From Blastococcus sp. CT_GayMR19 (GTDB lineage Bacteria; Actinomycetota; Actinomycetes; Mycobacteriales; Geodermatophilaceae): a stretch of DNA of 51,979 bases. The DNA is taken from positions 1-51,979 of the forward strand of contig NZ_SPQL01000021.1 of assembly GCF_004570385.1 (NCBI RefSeq). Direction: 5' to 3'. The position numbers and the translations under genes are program-made. Shown here piece by piece: positions 42,088-51,776 of this stretch; the stretch's first letter is position 1, and each line of letters starts with the position of its first letter. The notes beneath the pieces were generated by a model that saw nothing but the letters and a program-made list of their open reading frames with translations, did no database searches and was not told the DNA's origin.

Positions 42088-43139
42088 CGTGCCCCCCGCG
42101 TCCGTCGTAGGAGGTGGGGCACGGTGGTGGTCAGCAGTCCCCACAGCCCCTGCGGGAAGAGCAGCACGCAGATCACGAAGATCGCACCCACGAAGAACTG
42201 CCAGGAGTCGGTGTAGCGGGAGAGCGTGCTCTCGAGCATCAGGTAGAGGACGGCGCCGAGGAAGGGGCCGAACAGGGACGAGCGGCCGCCGAGGATCACC
42301 ATGATCAGCACCACGCCGGAGAGCAGCCAGTACGGCTGCAGCCCGACGAAGTTGTTGAGCATCGCGAACAGACCGCCGGCCAGCCCCGCCACCGCACCGG
42401 CGATGATGAACGTGACCAGCTGGACCAGGCGGGTGTTGTAGCCGCAGCCGCGCGCCCGCTCCTCGCTCTCCCGGATCGCCTGCAGGACCCGGCCCATCGG
42501 GGACTCGGTGAACAGGATGAGCGCGGCGAAGGTCAGCAGCACGATCACGGCGGTCACGAGGAAGAAGGTCAGCGGGTCGCGCAGACCGTTCAGCTCGAGC
42601 GTCGTGAAGCCGAGCTCCAGCGTGGACACGGGGACGCCGGCCAAGCCGTCGTCCCCACCCGTCACGTCGTTCCACTGCAACGCGATGAAGAACCCCAGCT
42701 GCGCGAAGGCGAGGGTGAGCATCGAGAAGTAGACCTCGGTCCGCCGCAGGCAGACCGCACCGATGAGAGCCGAGAGCAGGGCCATGGACACCGTCGCGAC
42801 GAACAGCGCGACCCAGGCGCTCGTCGTCACGTTCTTCAGGACGAGCCCGGCGGCGTAACCGCCGTACGCGAAGGGCAGGGCATGCCCGAACGACACCAGC
42901 CCGCCGTAGCCGACCAGCAGGTTGAGCCCCGCCGCCCAGAGACCGAAGATCAGCATCCCGATCGCCAGGCTCGGGTTGGGCACGGTGAACAGCACCACGA
43001 CCGCGAGGACGACCAGCAGCCCGATCTGACCCCACGTCCACCGGGCCGGGGCGCTGCCCGTGGCGCGGGCCAGGGTCACCGCCGCGGCGGCGTCGGTGAC
43101 CGGTGCGTCCTTCGCCCCGGCCGGGCTCAGGTCGGTCAT
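42084..43139 (-). CDS. livM: Branched-chain amino acid-type ABC transporter permease (LivM)
   Basis: A 351-residue integral membrane protein with roughly ten hydrophobic segments, the first at about residues 36-56 (IGLLVVLAVVVLFTVPNPSL). The LivM-family loop ESEERARGCGYNTRLVQL contacts the ATPases. It overlaps livH and livG by four bases at either end, so the importer is tightly coupled. Confidence 0.94.
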   Translation of the reverse strand: MTDLSPAGAKDAPVTDAAAAVTLARATGSAPARWTWGQIGLLVVLAVVVLFTVPNPSLAIGMLIFGLWAAGLNLLVGYGGLVSFGHALPFAYGGYAAGLVLKNVTTSAWVALFVATVSMALLSALIGAVCLRRTEVYFSMLTLAFAQLGFFIALQWNDVTGGDDGLAGVPVSTLELGFTTLELNGLRDPLTFFLVTAVIVLLTFAALILFTESPMGRVLQAIRESEERARGCGYNTRLVQLVTFIIAGAVAGLAGGLFAMLNNFVGLQPYWLLSGVVLIMVILGGRSSLFGPFLGAVLYLMLESTLSRYTDSWQFFVGAIFVICVLLFPQGLWGLLTTTVPHLLRRTRGAR

Positions 43140-43996
43140 GTCGCCCCCAGCAGGCCGCGCGGCCTGAACGTCATCACGAGGATCATCAGGATGAACGGCA
43201 CGATGCCGGCGTAGACGCTGGCGTACAGAGTCGTCACCGACACCAGGACGCCGATCAGCAGCCCGGCGACGACGGCTCCCCAGAAGCTGCCCATCCCGCC
43301 GACCACCACGACGACGAACGCGAGGATCAGGATGTCGGCGCCCATCTCCGGGTAGACGCCGGTGATCGGCCCGGTCAGGACGCCGGCGACCCCGGCGACC
43401 GCTATCCCGATGGCGAACACGAGAGTGCGGTAGCGGTCGAAGCGCACGCCGAGGGCCCGGATCATGATGTGGTCGCGGATGCCGGCGCGCACGATCAGCC
43501 CGACGTTGGTCTTCTGCAGGAAGAGCCAGAGGCCCCCCACGACCAGCGCCACGGCGACGACCACGAACAGCAGGTACGCCGGCACGGGCCGCCCGAGCCC
43601 CAGGTCCACCTGGAAGGCCAGCAGCTCCGGACCCTTCACCCGGCGACCCCCGGACCCGGCGATGTACCGGACACCCTCGATGAGGATGTAGGTCAGGCCG
43701 AAGGTGAGGAGGAGCGCATCGACCTGATCCCGTCCGTACATGGGGCGGATGACCGTCCGCTCCAGGGCGGCGCCGATCAGTGCCATGGCGATCGGCACCA
43801 CCAGCAGCGCCAGCCAGATCGTGCCGGTGGCCGCCGCCAGGTAGGAGGTGAGGTACGCCCCGACCATGTACAGCGCGCCGTGCGAGAAGTTGATGAACTC
43901 CAGCAGCCCGAAGATCAGGTTGAGCCCCAGCGCCAGCAGCACCAGGAGGGCGCCACTGACGATCCCCAGGACGAGCTGGGAGAGCAGCTGATCCAT
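43136..43996 (-). CDS. livH: Branched-chain amino acid-type ABC transporter permease (LivH)
   Basis: A 286-residue membrane protein with about eight hydrophobic helices. It begins MDQLLSQLVLGIVSGALLVL and has the family motif LNLIFGLLEFINFSHGALYM and the cytoplasmic RALGVRFDRYRTL loop. The ATG 43996 has a good GGAGG upstream. It starts 37 bases after livK. Confidence 0.94.
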   Translation of the reverse strand: MDQLLSQLVLGIVSGALLVLLALGLNLIFGLLEFINFSHGALYMVGAYLTSYLAAATGTIWLALLVVPIAMALIGAALERTVIRPMYGRDQVDALLLTFGLTYILIEGVRYIAGSGGRRVKGPELLAFQVDLGLGRPVPAYLLFVVVAVALVVGGLWLFLQKTNVGLIVRAGIRDHIMIRALGVRFDRYRTLVFAIGIAVAGVAGVLTGPITGVYPEMGADILILAFVVVVVGGMGSFWGAVVAGLLIGVLVSVTTLYASVYAGIVPFILMILVMTFRPRGLLGAT

Positions 43997-44033
43997 ACGA
44001 CCTCCTCCCGGGAGTCGATGCCGGTGGGACGGA

Positions 44034-45308
44034 TCAGCCGACCCGCTGGAACTCCTCCTGGACCTCGTCGCAGGTGGGGGCCGTCTCCTCCGACCCGGGC
44101 ACGGTCTCGACGACCTCGCGGAGGCCGAACTCGGCGTCGCCGCCACGGCTCTCCGCCTCGTCGGCCGCCAGCCCCTCGAGGATGTAGATGGGGGCGAGCG
44201 CCTGGTGGTCGCACTCCCGGATCGTCATGTCGCCCTGGCCGAGTGACACCTCGCGGCCCTCCATGAACTCGCGGAAGGCCTCCGGGGTGTCGCTGCCCTC
44301 CTCGACCGCCGTGGCGATGAGGTTCAGCGCGTTGTAGAGGTACACGCCGTAGCCGCCCGGCGGGGTGCCGTACTCCTCGCGGTAGGCCTCGACGTATGTC
44401 TGGACGTTCTCGTCGTCGACGTTCCACCAGAACGCGGCCATCGCGTAGGTGCCGTCGATCAGGTCGAACCCGAGCTCCTGGTCGAAGCTGAGGTCCTCGA
44501 TCGTGAGGAAGGTCGGGATGCGGTCGGTGAGACCGAACTGGTCGGCCTGCCGCAGGAAGCTCACCTGGTCGCGGCCGACCCCGCCGTAGACCAGTGCGTT
44601 GGCGCCGGAACCCTCGATCGTCGGGACGAACGGGTTGAAGTCCGTCGTACCCAGCGGGAAGTAGGCCTTCCCGACGATGCTGCAGCCGGTCTGCTCCGGA
44701 AGCGCCGTCGTGTAGGCCGCCTCCTGCTCGTGACCGAAGGCGTAGTCGGGGAGCAGCAGGAAGACCTTCTCGCCCAGGTTCTCGCAGATGAACGGGGCGG
44801 CGCTGTTGATGCCCTGCGACGGCGTCGGCGCGAGGTGGTAGGTGACCTCCGCGTTGAAGTTCGGCGGCCGGTTGAGCTGCTCGGTCTGGCACGTGCCGAG
44901 GTAGGGCACGCCGGCCTGGGAGGCGATCTGGTTCACCGCCAGCGTCGTCGCGGCCGAGACACAGCCGGTCAGGAAGTCGACCTGCTCCTCCTGGATCAAC
45001 GCCTGCGCCTCCCGCAGCGCGATGTCGGGCTTGAGCTGGTCGTCGCGGACGATGAGCTCGATCGGGCGGTCGCCCGCCTTCTCCTCCAGCAGCTTGACGG
45101 CGAGCTCGGCGCCGTTCCGCTGCTCCTCGCCGAGCTGGACGTAGGCCCCGGTGATCCCGGTGATGACGCCGACCTTGAGCGGCTCGGTAGAGCCCTCGCC
45201 GCCGCCGCCTCCACCGCCACCGCCGCTGCCGCCGCCACCGGCGACCGTGCCTCCGCAGGCCGCGAGCAGAAGAGCCGCTCCCGCCAGCAGTCCAGCCTTC
45301 GCGCGCAT
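44034..45308 (-). CDS. ABC transporter substrate-binding lipoprotein (LivK-like)
   Basis: A 424-residue solute-binding protein of the type I periplasmic-binding (Leu/Ile/Val) group. The lipobox ends at C18 (LLLAAC), after which an unusually pure Gly/Ser spacer (about residues 19-40) links the lipid anchor to the domain starting LKVGVITGITGAY. The start ATG 45308 gives a complete lipoprotein signal; AAAGG lies upstream. First gene of the liv-type operon. The ligand is unknown, perhaps an amide or aromatic acid given the neighbours. Confidence 0.92.
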   Translation of the reverse strand: MRAKAGLLAGAALLLAACGGTVAGGGGSGGGGGGGGGEGSTEPLKVGVITGITGAYVQLGEEQRNGAELAVKLLEEKAGDRPIELIVRDDQLKPDIALREAQALIQEEQVDFLTGCVSAATTLAVNQIASQAGVPYLGTCQTEQLNRPPNFNAEVTYHLAPTPSQGINSAAPFICENLGEKVFLLLPDYAFGHEQEAAYTTALPEQTGCSIVGKAYFPLGTTDFNPFVPTIEGSGANALVYGGVGRDQVSFLRQADQFGLTDRIPTFLTIEDLSFDQELGFDLIDGTYAMAAFWWNVDDENVQTYVEAYREEYGTPPGGYGVYLYNALNLIATAVEEGSDTPEAFREFMEGREVSLGQGDMTIRECDHQALAPIYILEGLAADEAESRGGDAEFGLREVVETVPGSEETAPTCDEVQEEFQRVG

Positions 45309-45383
45309 GGGGCAACCTTTCAGCCGTCGATCGGGTGGGGGAACCATACGAGCGAGGCGTGACGGCCGTCTCATGATCCGAAA

Positions 45384-45452
45384 CACAACTGACACCTGCT
45401 TGTTGTGAGAGCGCACAACCGGCAGGGGTAGTGATTACGGTTCCATCACAAC
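45384..45452. repeat. CACAAC/GTTGTG repeats in the divergent livK/LLM promoter region
   Basis: CACAAC occurs at 45384-45389, 45414-45419 and 45447-45452, with the inverted form GTTGTG at 45402-45407. The middle pair makes GTTGTG-N6-CACAAC. The three direct copies are 30 and 33 bases apart, about three helical turns each. The array sits in the 226 bases between livK and the LLM gene and may be a multi-site operator. Confidence 0.4.
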
Positions 45453-45534
45453 CCGGTGGGTCGCCGTCGTCCCGCTGACAGGAGCGCGCCCTCCGGACGT
45501 CGCCGCGGGCGCCCGCACAGGGAGTCGGAGACAG

Positions 45535-46554
45535 ATGCAGATCGGCCTCTTCCACACCGTCCAGTGGCCCGAGGGCAGCGACCATGCCGACCGGTACGAC
45601 CAGGCCCTGACCCAGATGTGCCACGCCGATGAGCTCGGCTTCGACTCCGTCTGGCTCACGGAGCACCACTTCAGCCGACACGGTCTGGTGTCCGACAGCC
45701 TGATGGTGCTCGCCCACCTGGCCGCGCGGACCAGCCACGTGCGGCTCGGCACGGCCGTCTCGGTCCTCCCGCTGCACCATCCGGTGCGCTTCGCCGAGGC
45801 CGTCGCCACCGTCGACCAGCTCAGCCGCGGACGCCTCGACCTCGGCATCGGCCGGGGGTACCAGCCGGGCGAGTTCCGGGGGTTCGGGGTGGACATCGCC
45901 GAGAAGCACGACCGGTTCGAGGAAGCACTGGAGGTGCTCCAGCTGCTGTGGTCCTCCGACAAGCCCGTGTCGTTCGCGGGGCGATTCTGGTCCTTCGAGG
46001 ACGCCGCGCCTCACCCGCACACCTTTCAACGCCCGCACCCGCCGCTCTGGGTGGCGACCGACAGCCCCGAGGGTCTGGCCCGTTGCGCGGCGGAGGACTG
46101 GGGTGTGCTGCTGCCCCAGGGCACGTCCGCCGCGGTGATGTCCGGACAGCTGGAGCGCTACGCCACAGCGCTGGCCGGTGAGGGGAAGGGCCCCGAGCAC
46201 GGGCGGGTACACCTCGCGCGCGCGGCGCACCTGGCCCCGACGGACGAGCAGGCCTGGGCCGAGGCCGAGGACTCGTACAAGGACTTCCTCGGCTACGCGG
46301 ACAAACTGCGGCGGGCCACGTCGGCGGGCGCGGCCGATGGTGGACGCAACCCCTTCGAGCTCGACGCCGACCTCCGCGAGAGCGTGCTGTTCGGCAGCCC
46401 GGACACGGTCCTGACGGGACTGCGCCGGATCGCCGACCTCGGGATCGACCGCGTCCTGCTCTTCACGCACTGGGGCGGGCTCCCTCACGAGCTCGTCATG
46501 TCCACTCTCGACCTGCTCGGGCAGGAGATCCTGCCCGTGGTCCGGGAGTGGTGA
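45535..46554 (+). CDS. LLM class flavin-dependent oxidoreductase
   Basis: A 339-residue bacterial-luciferase-like enzyme. It begins MQIGLFHTVQWPEGSDHADR and shows VWLTEHHFSRHG, PLHHPVRFAEAVATVDQLS and GRLDLGIGRGYQPGEF, the flavin-binding core of FMN-dependent members. ATG 45535 has GGAGTCGGAGAC before it. It is divergent from the livK importer and overlaps or abuts the amidohydrolase gene, so these two probably act in sequence on an imported compound. Confidence 0.9.
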   Translation: MQIGLFHTVQWPEGSDHADRYDQALTQMCHADELGFDSVWLTEHHFSRHGLVSDSLMVLAHLAARTSHVRLGTAVSVLPLHHPVRFAEAVATVDQLSRGRLDLGIGRGYQPGEFRGFGVDIAEKHDRFEEALEVLQLLWSSDKPVSFAGRFWSFEDAAPHPHTFQRPHPPLWVATDSPEGLARCAAEDWGVLLPQGTSAAVMSGQLERYATALAGEGKGPEHGRVHLARAAHLAPTDEQAWAEAEDSYKDFLGYADKLRRATSAGAADGGRNPFELDADLRESVLFGSPDTVLTGLRRIADLGIDRVLLFTHWGGLPHELVMSTLDLLGQEILPVVREW

Positions 46555-46556
46555 CG

Positions 46557-47408
46557 ATGGCCTCCGGCGGGAAGCACCCTCCTGTCGTCGACGCGCAGGT
46601 GCACGTCTGGCTCCCCGAGGGCCCGGACCGGCCGTGGCCCTCGGGTGGGGCGGAGCGGGCCCTCGCGATGCACCGGCACGAGCCGATCAGCGGCCCGGCC
46701 CTGCTCGCCGAGATGAGGGACGCCGGCGTCGACCGCGCCGTCCTCGTGCCGCCGTTCTTCGAGGGCCACCGCAACGACTACGCCGTCGCCTGCGCGACCG
46801 AGGCCCCCGAGGCGTTCCGCGTGATGGCGCGGGTGGACCTGCGCACCGGCGACCCGGGACCGGTGCGCGAACTCCTCCGGGACCCGGTCGTCGCCGGTAT
46901 CCGGCTGGTGTTCCTCCCCGCTGACGCGGGACGTGTCGACGACCCGGCCGCGGAGTGGCTCTGGGCCTTCGCCGAGGAGGAGGACGTCCCGGTGATGCTG
47001 CTCGCCTCGGGCCAGCTCGGCGCACTGGGGGATCTCGCGCGCGCCCGGCCGGGACTGCGCCTCGCCGTCGATCATCTCGGGCTGACCGGGCAGCACACCG
47101 ACGCGGCCATCGCTCCGGAGATCGCCGAACTGGTCGCGCTGGCGGGGCTGGACAACGTCTCGGTCAAGGCGACCGCGGCGCCCTGCTACAGCACCGAGCC
47201 CTACCCGTACCCGGCGCTGCACCCGTTCCTCCGGCAGCTGTACGACGCCTTCGGACCCGAACGGCTCTTCTGGGGTTCCGACCTCTCCCGGCTGCGCGGG
47301 AGCTACCCCGACCTGGTCCGGCTCTTCCGCGAGGAGCTGGACTTCCTCCCACCCGACGACGTCGAGGCCGTCATGGGCCGGAGCGTGCTGGCCTGGCTCG
47401 ACTGGTGA
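46557..47408 (+). CDS. Amidohydrolase family protein (lactonase-like TIM barrel)
   Basis: A 283-residue amidohydrolase_2 member. The first metal motif is VVDAQVHVW (Gln in the first His position, frequent in this subgroup), later VDHLGLTG and the strand FWGSDLSRLRG with the catalytic Asp. ATG 46557 has GGGAG eight bases upstream; GTG 46551, overlapping the TGA of the LLM gene, is an alternative. It ends 18 bases before the convergent VOC gene. Confidence 0.87.
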   Translation: MASGGKHPPVVDAQVHVWLPEGPDRPWPSGGAERALAMHRHEPISGPALLAEMRDAGVDRAVLVPPFFEGHRNDYAVACATEAPEAFRVMARVDLRTGDPGPVRELLRDPVVAGIRLVFLPADAGRVDDPAAEWLWAFAEEEDVPVMLLASGQLGALGDLARARPGLRLAVDHLGLTGQHTDAAIAPEIAELVALAGLDNVSVKATAAPCYSTEPYPYPALHPFLRQLYDAFGPERLFWGSDLSRLRGSYPDLVRLFREELDFLPPDDVEAVMGRSVLAWLDW

Positions 47409-47426
47409 GGTGGCGGGCCGGCCGGA

Positions 47427-47831
47427 TCACGTCGGATCGGCCTGCAGGAACTCCACCCAGTTGCCGTCCGGGTCCTCGACCATCGCCACGGTGACGCCCG
47501 GCCGCACCACCGTGGGCGGCAGGACGACGGGCCGACCGGCCGCCTCGCAGACGCGCAGCACCTCGGCGAGGTCCGGGACGGAGATCGTCCAGTACCGGTA
47601 GCCGGTCGCCGCCCCGACGCCCCCGGGCGGTGCCGCCTCGGGCGGCGGCGTGCGCGGACGGACGAGCTTGATGTGGCTGGTGCCGCACACCAGGCGGTGC
47701 ATGGTGCCGACGATCGACTCCGCCTCCCCCATGTCGGTGAAGCCGAGGGTGTCCCGATAGAAGGCGACCATCGGGGCCAGGTCACGGGTGACGATCCCGA
47801 GGTCGACGGAGTCCTTGGTCGGTTCGATCAT
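47427..47831 (-). CDS. VOC (glyoxalase-fold) family protein
   Basis: A 134-residue single-domain glyoxalase-fold protein. It begins with DLGIVTRDLAPMVAFYRDTLGF and ends with AMVEDPDGNWVEFLQ, the paired beta-alpha-beta motifs of the fold with the terminal Glu ligand. ATG 47831 overlaps the stop of the SDR gene. Function unknown; it could be a lyase, epimerase or dioxygenase acting in the same pathway as the SDR. Confidence 0.88.
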   Translation of the reverse strand: MIEPTKDSVDLGIVTRDLAPMVAFYRDTLGFTDMGEAESIVGTMHRLVCGTSHIKLVRPRTPPPEAAPPGGVGAATGYRYWTISVPDLAEVLRVCEAAGRPVVLPPTVVRPGVTVAMVEDPDGNWVEFLQADPT

Positions 47832-48580
47832 CGGAGCTCTGCCGTCCAGTCGCGCTGCTCGGTCGGATAGATGGTGAGGAGCTCGACGTTCGCGCGCTGG
47901 GGCAGCGTCGCGACGAACAGGATGGTCTCGGCGAGGTCCTCGGGCTGGAGCATGGACGCCCGCGCCTCGGCCGTGGGCGGCTGCGGCCGCAGCTCGAGGA
48001 TGGGGGTCGCCACCTCGCCGGGGCACACCGCGCAGGCCCGGATCCCGTACCGCCGGTCGGCGAGGTTGATCGACTCGGTGAACGCGTTCACGCCCGCCTT
48101 GGCCGCGTTGTAGGCCGGCCCGGTGAGGGCCATCGCCCGGTAGCCGGCGATCGACGACACGTTCACGACCGTCCCGGACCGCTGCTCCCGCATGATCGGC
48201 AGGACGGCCTGCGTCACGAGGAAGGTGCCGGTGAGGTTGATGCGGAGAACCGCGTCCCAGTCGGCGAGGGACAGGCTCGCGAGGTCCCGCCGGGGCACGT
48301 TGATCCCGGCGCTGTTCACCAGCACGTCGACGCGACCCCAGCGCTCGCGCACCTGACCGACGAGGCTCTCGACCGCGTCGGGGTCGGTCACGTCAGCAGG
48401 GACGGCGACCGCCGTCCGGCCCTCCGCGTCGAGGGTGGCGACGAGGGACTCCAGCGGCTCGGCCCGCCGGCCGACCACCGCGACAGCGGCGCCCTCGCGG
48501 GCCAGCGCGAGCGCGGTCGCCTCGCCGATGCCCGAACCTCCCCCTGTGACGATCGCGATCTGACCGTCGAGTCGTGCCAC
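47828..48580 (-). CDS. SDR family NAD(P)-dependent oxidoreductase
   Basis: A 250-residue classical short-chain dehydrogenase. The cofactor motif is TGGGSGIG at residues 12-19, the structural motif NSAG is at 89-92, and the catalytic set is Ser in NVSSIAG (142-143), Y157 and K161 (YNAAK). It oxidises or reduces an alcohol/ketone; substrate unknown. It is coupled to the VOC gene by ATGA. Confidence 0.93.
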   Translation of the reverse strand: MARLDGQIAIVTGGGSGIGEATALALAREGAAVAVVGRRAEPLESLVATLDAEGRTAVAVPADVTDPDAVESLVGQVRERWGRVDVLVNSAGINVPRRDLASLSLADWDAVLRINLTGTFLVTQAVLPIMREQRSGTVVNVSSIAGYRAMALTGPAYNAAKAGVNAFTESINLADRRYGIRACAVCPGEVATPILELRPQPPTAEARASMLQPEDLAETILFVATLPQRANVELLTIYPTEQRDWTAELR

Positions 48581-48937
48581 GTTCCCTCCGTCCGATCGGT
48601 CGCCGTCCGCGCCCGAGTCGACTCAGGAGGCGCGGGGTGCGCGGGGGACTGTAGAGGACGACCGCGCCGTCACCACGGTGCCTGTGGGGAGTTCGCCCCC
48701 GCTTGTTCAGGCCCACAGGTCCCCGGCGCTCTTTTTGTCAGGTGCGCGGTGGGCCGGTGCCCGGCCCCGGGAAAGCATCGCGAAGACCCGTCGCCGGATC
48801 GGCCTGCGGTCCGGGCGGACCGGTCGCCACGACGGTCGAGTCCCGGACCCGCGACTGACCGCGCACACGCTCCAGCCCGGCATCCCCGGCCGTTCGACAG
48901 CGGCTGACGGGAGTCCGGTCCGAGGAAGGAACCCGGA
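48581..48937. other. Divergent intergenic region between SDR and CocE-type genes
   Basis: A 357-base stretch with no supported gene. On the minus strand TACAGT (about 48650-48645) is a possible -10 for the SDR operon. On the plus side the only AT-rich patch is CTTTTTGTCA near 48730. GGAAGG just before 48938 is the Shine-Dalgarno of the next gene. No terminator, repeat or structured RNA was recognised. Confidence 0.4.
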
Positions 48938-50707
48938 ATGGCAGTGACGGAGACCCCCGGCGCCCACCAGCGTGAGACGACCCCGGAAGGGTTCGTGGTC
49001 GAGTGGGACGTGCCCATCGAGATGGACGACGGTCTGGTCCTCCGGGCCGACGTGTACCGGCCTGCCGGCAACGGCAGGCATCCGGTCCTCATGACGTACG
49101 GGCCGTACGGGAAGGGGCTGCCGTTCCAGGAGGGCTACCGGACGTCCTGGGAGATCATGGCCCGCAACCATCCCGACGTCACCGCCGGTTCCACGAACCG
49201 CTTCCAGAACTGGGAGGTCGTCGATCCGGAGAAGTGGGTGCCGCAGGGATACGTCTGCGTCCGCGTCGACTCCCGCGGTGCCGGCCGCTCGCCGGGCAGG
49301 ATGGACCTCTGGTCCGCGCGGGAGACGCGCGATTTCCACGACTGCATCGAGTGGGCGGGCACGCAGCCCTGGAGCACCGGCAAGGTCGGACTCAACGGCA
49401 TCTCCTACTACGCCATGAACCAGTGGCAGGTCGCCGCGCAGCAGCCTCCGCACCTGGCGGCCATCTGCGTGTGGGAGGGCGCCTCCGACTGGTACCGGGA
49501 CATGAGCCACCACGGCGGGATCCTCTGCACCTTCGTCTCGAACTGGATCCCGATGCAGGTCACCACCGTGCAGCACGGGCGCGGCGAGGACGGTCCCCGG
49601 GATCCGAACTCCGGCCTGCTGGTGTGCGGCGACGAGCGGCTCAGCGACGGGGAGCTGGCGGCGAACCTGACCACCCTCGGCGACGACTTCCGGGCGCACC
49701 CGCTCGACGACGAGCTCTACGCCGAGCGCACCCCGGACTTCGGGAAGGTCACCGTCCCGTTGCTCTCGGCGGCCAACTGGGGCGGGCAGGGTCTGCACCT
49801 GCGCGGCAACGTCGAGGGCTATCTCAGATCCGCGTCCTCGCAGAAGTGGCTCGAGGTGCACGGACTGGAGCACTGGAGCCACTTCTACACCGACTACGGC
49901 CGCGATCTGCAGCTGCGCTTCTTCGACCACTTCCTCAAGGGCGAGGACAACGGCTGGCAGGACCAGCCCCCGCTGCAACTCAACATCCGGCACGTGGACA
50001 GCACCTTCGAGGTCCGGCACGAGCAGGCGTGGCCGCTGAAGCGCACCGAGTGGACCCGCTTCCACCTCGACGCGCACTCAGGCTCACTCAGCACGGACCG
50101 GCCGGCCGCGGCCGGCTCGATCGCCTACGACACCACGGGGGACGGCGCCAGCTTCACCCTCGGCCCCCTGCCCGAGCGGGCCGAGATCACCGGGCCGCTC
50201 GCGGCGAAGCTGTTCGTGGAGTCGAGCACCTCGGACGCGGACCTCTTCCTCGTCGTCCGGGTCTTCTCCCCCGAGGGCGAGGAGGTCGTCTTCCACGGCG
50301 CGCTCGATCCGCACACCCCGGTGGCCCAGGGGTGGCTCCGCGCCTCGCACCGCAAGCTCGACGACGCGCTGAGCCGGCCCTACCGGCCCTACTACACGCA
50401 CGACGAGGTCCAGCCGCTGGAACCGGGCACGGTCTACGAGCTCGATGTCGAGATCTGGCCGACCTGCCTGGTCGTTCCGGCCGGCTACACCGTCCAGCTC
50501 GACGTCCGGGGCAGGGACTACGTCTACCCGGGGCCCGCCGAGCACCTGTCGAACATGAAGAACCCGATGACGGGGTGCGGTCCGTTCGTGCACGACGACC
50601 CGCAGGACCGGCCCGCCGACCTCTTCGAGGGCACCGTCACGGTGCACACCGGCGGGGACCGGCTGTCCTACCTGCTCCTGCCCCTCATCCCGGCCCGCGA
50701 CGCGTGA
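48938..50707 (+). CDS. CocE/NonD family hydrolase
   Basis: A 589-residue alpha/beta-hydrolase of the cocaine-esterase / X-Pro dipeptidyl-peptidase group. N-terminal hydrolase domain with VRVDSRGAGRSPG and the nucleophile elbow GLNGISYYA (Ser about 156), then the helical lid, then a C-terminal jelly-roll domain (from about residue 390) ending KNPMTGCGPFVHDDPQDRP. No signal peptide, so cytosolic. It probably hydrolyses an ester or amide. A second copy ends at the right edge of the window. Confidence 0.92.
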   Translation: MAVTETPGAHQRETTPEGFVVEWDVPIEMDDGLVLRADVYRPAGNGRHPVLMTYGPYGKGLPFQEGYRTSWEIMARNHPDVTAGSTNRFQNWEVVDPEKWVPQGYVCVRVDSRGAGRSPGRMDLWSARETRDFHDCIEWAGTQPWSTGKVGLNGISYYAMNQWQVAAQQPPHLAAICVWEGASDWYRDMSHHGGILCTFVSNWIPMQVTTVQHGRGEDGPRDPNSGLLVCGDERLSDGELAANLTTLGDDFRAHPLDDELYAERTPDFGKVTVPLLSAANWGGQGLHLRGNVEGYLRSASSQKWLEVHGLEHWSHFYTDYGRDLQLRFFDHFLKGEDNGWQDQPPLQLNIRHVDSTFEVRHEQAWPLKRTEWTRFHLDAHSGSLSTDRPAAAGSIAYDTTGDGASFTLGPLPERAEITGPLAAKLFVESSTSDADLFLVVRVFSPEGEEVVFHGALDPHTPVAQGWLRASHRKLDDALSRPYRPYYTHDEVQPLEPGTVYELDVEIWPTCLVVPAGYTVQLDVRGRDYVYPGPAEHLSNMKNPMTGCGPFVHDDPQDRPADLFEGTVTVHTGGDRLSYLLLPLIPARDA

Positions 50708-50765
50708 GCCGTCAGACCCCTCGTCCGGCCGACCACCGACGCCCACCTCCAGCAGGGAGCACCGC

Positions 50766-51767
50766 ATGACACATGCCGACCGCATCGGCTGGGGGATCGC
50801 CGGCCTCGGCCGGATCGCCGGCACCGAGATCGCACCGGCCGTCACCGCCGCCGGGAACAGTACCCTGGTCGCCGTCTGCAGCCGGGACGCCGACCGCGCG
50901 CGGGCCTTCGCCGCCGAGCACGGGGCCGCGTCGGCCCACGCCGACTACCGGGCGATGCTCGACGACCCCGCCGTCGAGGCGGTCTACATCGCCACCCCGA
51001 ACGCGCTGCACGCCGATCAGGTCGTCCAGGCGGCCGAGGCCGGCAAGCACGTCCTGTGCGACAAGCCGCTCGCGACGACGGTCCCCGATGCCGAGCGGGC
51101 CGTCGCCGCGTGCGAGGGGGCCGGCGTCCGTTTGGGGGTCACCTTCCAGACACGCAACCACGAGGGCATGGGCGATGTCCGGCAGCTGATCGCCGACGGG
51201 GAGATCGGCTCCGTCCGGCTGGCCCAGATCGAGGTCAGCCCCGGGCGGGCACTGCCGGGAGGCTGGCGCACCGATCCGGCGCTGGCCGGCCTCGGCGTCA
51301 TGAACAACCTGGGCGTGCACGCCTACGATCTCCTCCGCTACCTGCTCGACGCGGAGGTCGTCGAGGCAACGGCCGTCGTGGACGTCGAGCCCGGCTTCGC
51401 GGTCGACACCATGGCGCTGGCGCTGCTCAGGTTCGACACCGGCGCTCTGGCGTACGTCAACGCCAACCAGTCGGTGCCCAACAGCCAGCCGAACCTGTCC
51501 ATCTACGGGACCGAGGGAACGGTCCTCGGGCGCAGCGTCACCCGCCCCAACCTCGTCGGGAGCATCTCCGTCCTGGGCCGCAGCGGCAGTACCGAGCGCC
51601 AGGTCTCCACCTCAGGCGCCTTCGTCGCCACCGTCGCCAACTTCGCCGATGCGGTCCTGCGCGGGGCAGACCCCGAGCCGTCCGGGCGCGACGCCCTGCG
51701 CAGCGTGCAGCTGACCGATGCGCTCGCACGATCGGCCCGCGAGGGGCGTTCCGTGCGGCTGGGCTGA
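50766..51767 (+). CDS. Gfo/Idh/MocA family oxidoreductase
   Basis: A 333-residue NAD(P)-dependent dehydrogenase with the N-terminal Rossmann motif WGIAGLGRIAG, the family motif GKHVLCDKPLATT (Asp instead of the usual Glu before Lys-Pro) and a C-terminal substrate-binding domain. ATG 50766 has AGCAGGGAG upstream. It follows the CocE gene by 58 bases and is probably co-transcribed. It is a different subgroup from the enzyme at 7968-8969. Confidence 0.92.
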   Translation: MTHADRIGWGIAGLGRIAGTEIAPAVTAAGNSTLVAVCSRDADRARAFAAEHGAASAHADYRAMLDDPAVEAVYIATPNALHADQVVQAAEAGKHVLCDKPLATTVPDAERAVAACEGAGVRLGVTFQTRNHEGMGDVRQLIADGEIGSVRLAQIEVSPGRALPGGWRTDPALAGLGVMNNLGVHAYDLLRYLLDAEVVEATAVVDVEPGFAVDTMALALLRFDTGALAYVNANQSVPNSQPNLSIYGTEGTVLGRSVTRPNLVGSISVLGRSGSTERQVSTSGAFVATVANFADAVLRGADPEPSGRDALRSVQLTDALARSAREGRSVRLG

Positions 51768-51776
51768 GAACCCGCA

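Noticed and set aside
45400-45419. CRP/FNR-type binding site
   Set aside because: The arms resemble TGTG/CACA but the spacer is two bases shorter than in the CRP consensus.
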